From: Echinarachnius parma
Lineage: Eukaryota; Echinodermata; Echinoidea; Clypeasteroida; Echinarachniidae
Length of the DNA stretch: 64,000 bases
Assembly: GCA_037951105.1 (NCBI GenBank)
Contig: JBAMJV010002956.1
Span: 26,924 to 90,923 of the forward strand
Direction: 5' to 3'
Part shown: one piece after another, positions 25,601 to 37,600 of the stretch
Layout: every line of letters starts with the position of its first letter
How positions within the stretch are numbered: position 1 is the stretch's first letter
Translations under genes and position numbers: made by a program
Notes under the pieces: model-generated
Databases searched by the model: none
What the model was told of the DNA's origin: nothing
Seen by the model: the letters and a program-made list of their open reading frames with translations, nothing else

Positions 25601-28600
25601 AGTCAAACCTGTGTATAGTGACCATCCAAGGGATACAAGAAAAAGTGGCCACTGTAGACAAGTGACCTCTATACAGGGATGTAAGTTTTCCGTATTTTGA
25701 CGGAAATCCGGATTTATTTTTTTTATTTTTTTTTTTGATCGACAAACGCGTCCGTAATTACAAATTACAATCAAAACCTATCCATCATGTTACTAAAAAC
25801 CGCAAAGTTCAAAGGCAAATTTGCAAAATTTTCCTGCAGGGGCGCAGCTATGGGGCAAGGGCGCTGCCCCTGCAACCCCGCCAGGGGACTACCGCCCCCT
25901 GGACCCCCAGTTTCTGGATTTTTTTTTTAGCTCCACTTAATCCCTGCTCTATAGACAGGTTCCACAACACTGTTTTCCTTTGCAAGGGAACACTTTTGGT
26001 GGCCAGTATAGGCAGGTTGGCTGCTATAAACGGATGGCCGCTAAGACCGGTTAGGCTGTACTTGAAATTGGTACAGGTCCGCTTGGCCAGGGGCTACTAA
26101 AATTAAGCTTCTGGCCACCAATTTTCATTATTCCTAAATACCACTGGCTTGAACCGGGCAACCAAATATAACACAATATGTTATGGTTTTCTTTGTTTTG
26201 GGGCACCAGATTCAGGTTTTGGGCCACTAGAATTTGACAAATCTTGTTTTTGCTTGCCCGACTTGGCCACAAGGCAAACAAATTAATTTCTAGCATTGAA
26301 TTATAGACTGTTTTTGCATATTTATATTGATATTTTATGCATAGATCTTAAAAACAAAAGATGTTTCAGAGGCAAAAAACCTTGACAAAGAAGTCTTGGA
26401 TACCCATGGATGAATTTGATATGGATTAAAATGTTCAGCAAATGAGGATGGCCAAAATCATATTCTTATTATAATGTTATATTTTTAAATCATTCTGGAC
26501 CTTTGTAATCCTTGGAAACATATATGAAATAACAAATATTTGTTCTGTTTTATCCTTTATTCAATTGGTATTTTCTCATATCATTTGAAGTCACGAGCAA
26601 GTTTTGTTCCAACTTTGTACTTTCTATGTACTTGAATGCACATTTTGTAGTTAACCATGTGGCTACAAATCCTGTAGGAGGGGAATACCCATAACAAACC
26701 CACCTGAAATCAATACCCTGTGTTAGTCTTTGAGAGCAGACCCTTGGCATCAGCTGCTCTTCAGCAGCTAGTGTATTGCTTTTCACTTGGTCTGTTACCT
26801 TTGTGTCTATTACCATATTTCTGATACTAACAAACACAGAATGTTTACAATTAGGATTATGGATTAGGATTAGGATTATGGTTAGGTTTATGGTTAGGGC
26901 AAAGTGTGCGGTTGAGCATAGACCTTCCCAGTATACGCACACATTAAAGTTTGCAAGAATCTTCAAGTTTGAAGGAGGCAAACGATACAAGCAGAAGAAG
27001 AAGTGGAGAAAAGTGTCTGAAAGACCAGACTACTATGTAAACACGCTATGACAACGATATATTGAAGGTTATTGTTGTGAATAGATAAGTGGGTGGAGTC
27101 TTTGCTATGTTTACACTTCATCAACTGATAGAAATAAATGATTTTCATGAATGGAACAGAAACTTATACTCAAATATCTCATGAGGAAATGACATAGGCA
27201 AACTTCAGGAAGGAAAATGAACATTGATATTGAAAATTGATTTAAAGGACGCCAACGTTATGAGATAATTGTTTCGATGTGCGATAAAGATTAGTTTTAG
27301 CTACTTTCAATCGCTAAAAATTATGTAAAGTTGTATATCAGAATTTGTAAACTCATTAACTAATAACAACCTGAAATACAAGATATATCCCAGATATACC
27401 ACCACCAGGTATAAGACAAATTATACGGTCCCTGTTTGTATACTAGTGCAAAATGTCATTACTTTGAAAAAAATAAAAATAGAATATCACTTGAAACACA
27501 ATTTCCTGTATTGATTAAATAGATTTCCTAAATAAATATTTTGTACAAAAAATTTGAGTGAATTACTTTGAAAAAAATAAAAATAGAATATCACTTGAAA
27601 CACAATTTCCTGTATTGATTAAATAGATTTCCTAAATAAATATTTTGTACAAAAAATTTGAGTGAATTCTTTTTGGGCTATTATCCCCCTTTAATCTCAG
27701 ATGATAGTAAATGAGGAAGTGCAAACTTGTGACTGCCGGAAAATGAATGTGTTTTCCCCCCCGAAGTGCGGTTGGAAATAGACTTGGCACATGTTACTAT
27801 TCATAGCACATCCACTCTTTGGGGATAGTATGACCGGAAGAAGCGAAATAAATAGAATTTGAGCATTTTCATTTTCCCGTGGTATACATGCAATTCATAA
27901 ATACTCTCATTGGCCTGCAATATTTATCACTGGCATGTCATTCCAGTTTCGGTGGGAGTATTTAATTGGGAGAAAGCCAAAATTTGTTCTGTTCGTGGAT
28001 GATTTTTCCGGAATATCCCTCGCATGTTACAACAACGCTGGAAATTTGTTAGATACATTACTGATTACATCATCAAAGGAAGTTTCATTTCTCTCTTGGT
28101 GTTTTATTCTGTGCAGTCATAATGAGTGAGTTTTATATTTGTGTTTCTTTTTTCCCTTTTTCCTTTTTTTTTTTTGGGGGGGGGGGGTGAGGGGGGGGGG
28201 TTGGGGTTGGTAGGGTATATCAAGATTTTGATTTTAAAAAGATGATAGAGAATTTATTGTCCTGTGTTATCAATCACTGTTCACATTTAGATTCTTCATG
28301 ATTGTTCAGTTGTTGTTTTTTCAATTGATTTTAAGTAATTTATAATCATTGTTCTCCTTTTTTTGGGGGGGGGGGGGGGGGGGAGGGGGGGTTAGTAGGA
28401 TATCATCAAGATTTCAATATTAAAATGATGTCAGAGAACTACATTGTACTTGTCCTTTTGTTATCAATCATTTGTTCTCATTTATATTCTTCATAATTGT
28501 TCTTTTTTTTATTTTTTTTTATTGACTTTAAGTGATTTATAATCATTGTTCTCCTTTCTTTTTCTTTTTTTCTTTTTCTGCAGTAAAATTTCACATAGCT

Positions 28601-31600
28601 CATCTGAATGAAGTCCAGGTGAGTTTATTGATTATTTTCTCGTTATGATTTTTGTTGAAAATAGTGTTGAAAATTTGAATTTGTTGACAAGTTCATAAAC
28701 AAAATTATAAGATGCATTCTTTATTAATAAGCATGTATGCATTTTGTTTAAGTGTTGACAAGTTCATTATAATAAAAGTTACTACTTAAATGTTTGTATA
28801 CAGTATGCATATCTTGAGTGTTGACAATTTAATTGTAAATAAATAGTAACATTATTAATTTATTGTATGCATACTTTTGTTGACTATGATGTTTGTGTAT
28901 TGAAAGAATCCACTAATTTGTTTACTAATTAATACGTATAAATGTTATAGAAACAACGAAATGACAACAGTTGTATTTGACAATGATTATTTTGGTTAAC
29001 ATTATTTTTGTTTTGTTTGCTCATATCAGCAGGACAAACACAAGGTCGCCAAGGAATCTTACGAGTCCATCTTGTGTCAGGACCCACTACCTGAGGGCCT
29101 GAAAGCAACCACATTTAGACAGCTGGGTAAGTCCCACACATTGCATTTCATGTTACTCACAATGCAATTGAAATATTTCACTCAGTCCCTTACATTGCTA
29201 TTTATGTTGCTAAGGAATCTTACGAGTCCATCTTGTGTCAGGACCCGCTACCTGAGGGCCTGAAAGCAACCACATTTAGACAGCTGGGTAAGTCCCACAC
29301 ATTGCATTTCATGTTACACCAAAGGCAAAAATATTTACTCAGTCCCATATATTGCTATTTATGTTGCCAAGGAATCTTACGAGTCCATCTTGTGTCAGGA
29401 CCCGCTACCTGAGGGCCTGAAAGCAACCACATTTAGACAGCTGGGTAAGTCCCACACATTGCATTTCATGTTACACCAAAGGCAAAAATATTTACTCAGT
29501 CCCATATATTGCTATTTATGTTGCCAAGGAATCTTACGAGTCCATCTTGTGTCAGGACCCGCTATCAGAGGGCCTGAAAGCAACCACATTTAGACAGCTG
29601 GGTAAGTCCCACACATTGCATTTCATGTTTCACACAAGGCAAAAATAATACTCAGTCCCATATTTTGCTATTTATGTTGCCAAGGAATCTTACGAGTCCA
29701 TCTTGTGTCGGGACGGGTCCCTATCAGAGGGCCTAAAATCAACCACATTTAGACAGCTGGGTAAGTCCCACACATTGCATTTCATGGTACTCACACTACA
29801 AAAAATGGCCTTATTTGTTTGCCCGATAGGGCAACTAAATTTTTGGAGAATAAATAAAACTCCTTACGTTTAATTTCATCTAGAAGTATTAAAGAGGGCA
29901 AGTCAATTTCCTGTTTGGGCAAGTACAATGTGAAACGTTAATGATTTTACTTGCCCGAAAGGGTCAATACAGAAAAAGGGGTTAGTGTGGGGGCTTGTTT
30001 CAGGTATCATGCTAATGTCCCACACATTCAATTCCATGTACTCATCCTGCCAACTTTTCCATATATACTTTTCCATACACGACCAATTGGATGTTAATGA
30101 GCAATGCGTGTGGCACGTGTCGTGCACTTTCAAGTTCCCTCTCGTCTGAACACACATTACCATCATCATCATCATCATCATCATCTGTACGGAAGGGTAG
30201 GTCGATGTCCTGTTGGTCTTCCGGTCTTAAACAGTTGGTGTGTTGCTACAAATTTAGACTATGGATGGGCGGTCGCATTGAGAACGGATTAGTGTAATTT
30301 AAATCTTTCATTCCACCAGAATTTGTCCAATCCATTCTTAAAAATGTCCAAAGATGGTGCTATAACAATGTCCTGAGGTAGGCTATTCCAGTCGTTAATG
30401 ATACGGAGACTAAAGAAATTTAGTCTAACATTTAAGCGACATCTTGGCTGGAAAAGCTTGAAGGCGTGACCTCTTGTGGATTGTTATTGACCATGGCATT
30501 GCATTACCATGGCAACGGAAGTAATTCCACTTAAACACCAATAAACCACACGGCACTGGAAGGATTATGTTTTTTGTAATGACGTCACAGATCTTCTAAT
30601 GGCAGCCATGATGATATACCTGTTAACGGAACTGTCTTCCGTGCCTTGGGGCTACTGTAGGGACCGGTGATTAGAGAAATAGACATTTATAAGGGGAAGA
30701 AAAGAAACATGAAAAAAGGTGTAAATAGTAGGATTTTTTTTATAAAACCCTCAATGATATCTGCAATCCTCGAAAGCTCCACTTTTCCCAATGACGTATG
30801 CTTTCTAAAGCCATTTATAACCGTCATCTTCCCCGGCTAGAATTCTGTACAGTGCATTTTTTTTGGTAATGTGCAGGAAGAAGCCTTTTTTGTTTGAACA
30901 TGGAATCTTATTTTGTTGGGAAGGGAAGGATAGGGCAGTGGGTGGTGGTGGTGTTTGGAAGGAATGGGTGATGGTTATTAGGAGGGGGGGGGCTGCACTG
31001 GTATAGATTTGGAAGCGATTTAGTTCTTCTCACACCCCCCCCCGCCCCTCCCCCCAAAAAAAAAAAACAACAACAACAAACAAACAAAAAACAAAAACCC
31101 CAAAACAAAAGAAAACTCTTTTTTTATTAAATCTCAATATGGAGAAGAGAACTGTCCAGAGGAAAATTGTGGTGTGATACAATTCCCTTTTATAGTCTAA
31201 ATAAATCAGAATGATATTAAGTATACCCTGTTATTCCTTTTAAACAAAAACGGTTTTGATAGTATTGATGTGTACAGTAATTTTTTAATAAAGTGAATGT
31301 GTTAAATTCTGATATCCTCTATTCCTGTCAGGGATGTATTTGAAGTTTGAAGTTTGAAGTTTATTAACAACAACAATATCATATATATGTACATCAACTG
31401 TACATAATTTACAAAACAATGAATCACTGCAATAGATTAGTAAAACTTAATCAATGCTTACATACTATAAAACACATTTATACAAAAGTTAAGGTTGTTG
31501 CTAAAAGAAAACCAAAAGTTAGCACAAGTGCTAGTCGAGATTGGTTCTCTCTTTTCACTATATCGATAGTGTATCTCTATATTACAAAAATCTATATTAC

Positions 31601-34600
31601 AAAATAAGCATTTTACTTGATATTAAGATTATATTGTTTACATTCAAAATACAAAACGTAACTAACTGCTAACATACAGAAAATTTATTTGTTCATCAAA
31701 TACATTGTGAGGGCCTTACGAAATGAACATCTTGTTTTTTGTTCTCTAATTTTCTGAGGTAAGCTATTCCAAAGCTTTGGTCCAACAAAGGAAATAGTAA
31801 ATGTACCTTGTGTCGTCTTACAAATTGGCAAGGGTAGCATTGAATTTTCTTGTCCTCTTGTTTCATAAGTATGGTGTACAATCTTACAATAATCTAATAG
31901 TGTGTGCGGTAAATTTCCGTTATACAAATCATATACAAACGTTGAAACTGCCAGTTCATGCAAATCAAAAACATCTAATATCCCCAATTGTTTAAACAAT
32001 GGTCCCGAGGATGCTCTAAATAATGAAAATGTAATAGCTCGCACAGCCATCTTCTGAGCCAAATAAATACAATTCAAGCGAGATTTATAACTGCTTCCCC
32101 ATACCTCAATTCCATAGAGTATGCGGGGCTGTATAAACGATTTATACAAGAGCACAAGAATATACCGAGGAACAAAATATCTCAATTTAAATAGCAAACC
32201 CACTTTTCTACGAACACACTTATTTACAAAATCAATGTGATGCTTCCAAGACAATGTACTATCAATTTGAACTCCTACAAAAGATGCCACACTCACATCA
32301 TTAATGTCTGTGTTCGACAGTCTAAGAACACCATTTACAGCAATTACCCGTCGCTTACTTTTAATGAACATATAATTAGTTTTCTTTAAGTTAATAGTAA
32401 GTTTATTAGCATCACACCATTTTTGAACTGCATTCAGTTGTTCATTAACCTCATTTACATCAATTTCATTTTGATTCTCATCAAACGTGTGAAAAATATT
32501 TGAATCGTCCGCAAACAATCTGAAGTTAAAATAGTTAGTACAACAAGGTAAATCATTAATATAAATTAAAAACAATGTAGGACCTAGAACTGACCCCTGC
32601 GGCACGCCGCACGTTATAGTCTTTCGGGTAGATGTGGCCTCCTTATAGCATAATGTCTGAGAACGATTCAAGAGATAATTAGCAAACCATTCGAAAGCAA
32701 TACCACGTATACCATAATGTGCCATCTTTTCCAGCAAAATATCATGATTTATAGTGTCAAACGCCTTTTGAAAATCTATGAATATACCAAGCGTAACTTT
32801 TCTTTCATCCATCGACCTCATAAGCGTATTAATAAGATTAATCAAAGAAAGTTTTGTACTATATTTCTTACGGAATCCATACTGATGTTTATACAAAATA
32901 TCATTAGTCTCCAAAAAATCAATTAAACGAACATTCACAATTTTTTCAAATATTTTCCCAACAACTGGCAAGACTGAGATAGGCCTGTAATTTCCTGGAT
33001 CAGTCTTTTCCCCCTTTTTATAAATAGGGGTTACCTTTGCTACCTTAAGACAATCAGGAAAAGTACCCTTTTCTAATGACAAATTAAAAATGTAAGTTAG
33101 TGGTACAACAATAAAGTTAGCTGCATCCTTTATCAGTCTTATTGGTAAATTATCATATCCATGGGATTTCTTACTATCTAGGGCACACAAATAATCAAAA
33201 ACTTCCCTTTCTGTCACGGGTTTCCAAAACAAGGATTTATCATTTCTTCTACCCAAGTATTCCTTATAACTATAACGTACATTTGGAATCTTCTGTGCCA
33301 AGTTTGACCCAATTGTAACAAAATAATTATTTAACTCCTCAGCTATATCCCCCTCTGAGGACACAACTCTGGCTGCTCCATCAGTACGATCAGTCGGGAG
33401 AACCAACTCATCTATATCTAATTTCTTAGAATTCCCTCTTCCACTAATCAATTCATTTATAGTTTTCCAGGTTTTACCTGTATCATGTTTATTATCATCA
33501 AATAATTTACTATAATAAATTCGTTTAGCATTCTTAATTACAGTTGTCAATGCATTCCTATACTTCTTATACTTGTGTGCATATTCTACATTAAAATTGG
33601 ACGCTTTATAGTTATTATACAAACTATGTTTCTTTTTAATAGACTTAAGAATTGCTGTAGATATCCATGGCTTTTTCGGTGTATGTCTTTTCTTCGCACT
33701 ATTGTGCACAATATTCGGAGCATGTTTATCACACATCTTTACAAACAAATCATAAAATACAGAGTAAGCCGTATTAACATCGGTATATCTACACACACAA
33801 TCCCAATTTGTGTTTGCTAAATCCTCATGAAACTCGTGGACATTAAAATGTTTATATGAGCGAGCAACTTTTCTCAAAGGCACAATCTTATTCACAATAG
33901 GAGGATGATCAAATAAAACAAATACAGGAAAATGGTCAGATACATCAGTTTCTATAACACCTGAGTGAATAACGGAATTACTTATATTAGTATAAACATG
34001 ATCAATAAGAGATGAAGAGTGATCTGTCACTCTTGTCGGCATTGTAATAATCTGTTGTATTCCTGTACTTTCCATTGTGCTTAAATAATCATCTGTTCTT
34101 GTATCAACATTTGTTTGTGATAAATCTATATTAAAATCGCCTAACAAAATTATATTTGACCTTCCAACATTTAATTCTTCTAAGACACCAAATAAACTAT
34201 CTTGTCAATCTGTTTGGGACTGGTCATGACATACTTGGGCTGGTAACTTGCCGATTGGTCTACAGCCATTTGGTCTACAGCTATTTGGTCTACTCCCATT
34301 TGGTCTACTAGAAAATTATAAATTCAGGGGCTTATGATTATAATTATGGATTATGATGAAGGTTAGAGTTGTGGATTAGGGTTAGGTTTTGGGTTAGGGA
34401 TCGTGTTTGGAGTTGGGGAAATTGAAGTTAAAGGCATCCGGTAGTAGACCAAATGAGTTGTAGACCAACTGAGTGTAGACCAAGCGAACATAAACCACTT
34501 GGGCTGAGGGCTATGGATGGAGAAACTGTGTTATACAAAAACCTAACCATCTTATTAAAATGAATTGAAATGAAACTGTTTGGTAATGCTGAAAGCATAA

Positions 34601-37600
34601 AATAACTCTGTAAGATTACTTTAACTGATAACTTCTATGACATTGATTTGTTGTGTTTTTGCTTTAATTTGAGACCACTAGATGTATATCTGCAAGGAAT
34701 AGCGTAGTATATATATATATGTAGGTTATCAGGAAATAGATCTATATTTTTGTTTTTCATTTTCATTTATTCTTTTCCATGCAATAATGACATTAATCAA
34801 CAAAATGTTATCTCTTAAACAAGTCACTCTTATTATGCAATTCCTTTCCTGTTTTCATTGTAATATTTTAATCACTTTCAAGTATTTGTTTTGAACGAAA
34901 ATTTGTGGTGTTTAGCATACATGTCTTGTCTTGACTGGGCCCACGTCATCTACATGTAATTACAAATGGTGATTTCTCGATAAGAGTAAATACGTAGGAC
35001 GCAAGCCAAGGTATGCTAATTCTATAAATGTGTGTGCAATATCCAAAGTGGCACACACAGGATTGATACACTACAATGATTACTTAGAAAGAGAATAAAA
35101 TCTGATAAATTTAGAATTTGTAGATGCGTCTATTTTAGGATTCAATCTGATTGACCGGGCACTTCTTAAATAGACTCAAGATGAAATGGATATAATTCCT
35201 TCATATATTCCTTCAAGTAGTTTTTGTTTATTTGATATGAGGATTAGATTTTTTGTTAATTAATAATCTCAGATATCCTCTTTGTTTCTCAGTCTCTAAA
35301 AAAAACTTAAATGAAAAATGAACAAAGAGGATTTCAGGGACGAACGATCCACAGATGGGAGACCCCAACCGTCCAGAACCTTCTGAGATCTCTCCCTAAT
35401 TCATGATACTTTGTTGTTGTTTTCTCTCATTTTGCAACAAATTAATTTATCTCTTTTACTTGTCCATTCCCTGAACAGGTTGGCTGTACCACAGCTCTGA
35501 CCAGCTAAGACCAGACCTCCAGGAAGATCCCATCCGTCCAGAACCTTCTGAGATCTCTGCCTTTTCACGATACTTTGTTATTGTTGATAACATTTTAAAA
35601 TTGTTTCCTTTGTAATACATACATGTATTAATCATACAAAATTGCCCTATTTCCATTTGCCGACAGGTTGGCTGTACCACAGCTCTGACCAGCTAGGTGA
35701 CCAGACGTCCAGGGAGACTCTGGCCATCCAGAACCTGCTGAAGTCCCTGGAGACTGAACCGAACAGCGGCCAGTCCTGGTACCTCCTGGGGCGCTGCTAC
35801 TCCAGCATCGGCAAGGTGCACGATGCCTTCGTCTCGTACCGGCACTCCATCGACAAGTCGGAGGCCAACGCAGACACCTGGTGTTCAATAGGGTAAGGAA
35901 CCTATCCCATCTTCATTTCTCATTCTTGCTAGGCCTTGTAAGAAATTCCTTCCTTGTTGTTCATCCTTAGAGATGTCCTCCCTGCGATCAGTTCAGTTTG
36001 GTTTTCATCATCATGTACATCATGTTCAAGGTGCACGATGCCATTGTATAAGTACCGGCACTCTATCAACAAGTCAGAGGTAAGCATGGACACCTGGTGT
36101 TCAATAGGGTAATGAACCTTTCCTATCTTTGTTAGTGTTAGGGTCTGTAAGAAATCCTTGTTCATCTTTGAAGATATCCCCCTGTGATCAGATCAGTTTT
36201 CATCATCTACCTATTAATGCAATGCTAGAACTTAACTTGATTTTCCCTGGTGACCCTGTTGGGCAAGTAAAGTCAAGTAGACACCCGATTAATTAATTAA
36301 CGTATTATATCTTGTTTCCATGGTTACAGTGTCCTGTACCAGCAGCAGAACCAGCCCATGGATGCACTGCAGGCCTACATCTGTGCGGTACAGCTGGACA
36401 AGTCACACTCGGCAGCCTGGACCGACTTGGGCATCCTCTACGAGGCCTGCAATCAGCCCAGGTAAATACAGTCACACCTTGCTCTAGTGATCACCTGTCT
36501 ATAAAGACCACCTCCTATAGAGACCACCTCCTATTCAGTCTTTAGTATACAGTCAAACCTGTCTATATAGTGCCACCAAAGGGAAGTAAGAAAAGTGGCC
36601 ACTGTAGACAGGTGGCCTCTATAGACAGGTTCAAAAACGTTGTTTTTATCTGCATTGGATCTCTTTTAGATGGCCACTATAGGCAGGTTGGCTGCTATAG
36701 ACAGGTGACCACTAAGACGGGTTTGACTGTACAGACACTCCTTCTCTAGTGATCACCTGTCTATAAAGACCACCTGTCTCCCTCCGGTGGTCTCTCGAGG
36801 CAGGTTCGACAGGTTTTGTTTGCAGGTTTGTTGTAGTACAGTCAAACCTGTCTTAGCGGCCACCTGTCTTAGTGGCCACCAAAAATGATCCCCATGCAGA
36901 GAAAAACAGCGTTATGTAACCTGTCTATAGAGGTCATCTGTCTACAGTGGCCACCTTTCTTGCTTCCCTTAGGTGGTCACTATACACAGGTTTGACTGTA
37001 TATTTAAAGGAAAACCCTCTCTAGAGACCACCTGTCTTGAAAGACCAATTGTTATTAGGTCTGTAGTATTTACTGTCAAACCTTCTCTAGCGACCACCTG
37101 TTTATAAAGACCACAGGTCTGCTTTTTAGGTCCGTAGTATATTTACAATCTATTGTCCCGCTAGAGACCACCGTTATTGTTTAGAATTGCAAATGTTTTG
37201 CATTAATCCAAAGTGTATCAAGCAATTTTCTTATTGAAAGCGAGATCATTTTAAATTCACGTTTGCAAGCGTGTGTTCACATCCGACATTTGCATTTATC
37301 CCAGGTTTATCAGCCCATATGTATTTAATTCATGAAAGGAAGGGCGCACCTAGAATAAAATGAAATCATGTGAATTTCACACTTGTGTTCATATCAACAT
37401 TTGCACACGTTTTTATTTATCAATGTTGATTTCTCAACATCACCAACAACATAAGTGTCGTCAAATTGCAAAAGTTTTGCATTTATCCGAGTTGTATCAA
37501 CCCATTTTGATTTGACTCCTCAGAGAGGAAGGGCACACCTAGTATAAAGTTAGATCAAATGAATTTCATGTTGAAAACATGCATTCACTTCAGAATGTTC

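Noticed and set aside
27935..28129. 64-codon frame in UTX intron 2
   Set aside because: No similarity to UTX, and the exon 2 to exon 3 phase match needs nothing in between.
30091..30297. Poly-S / poly-H frames
   Set aside because: Caused by the (CAT)n run attached to a LINE relic on the opposite strand.
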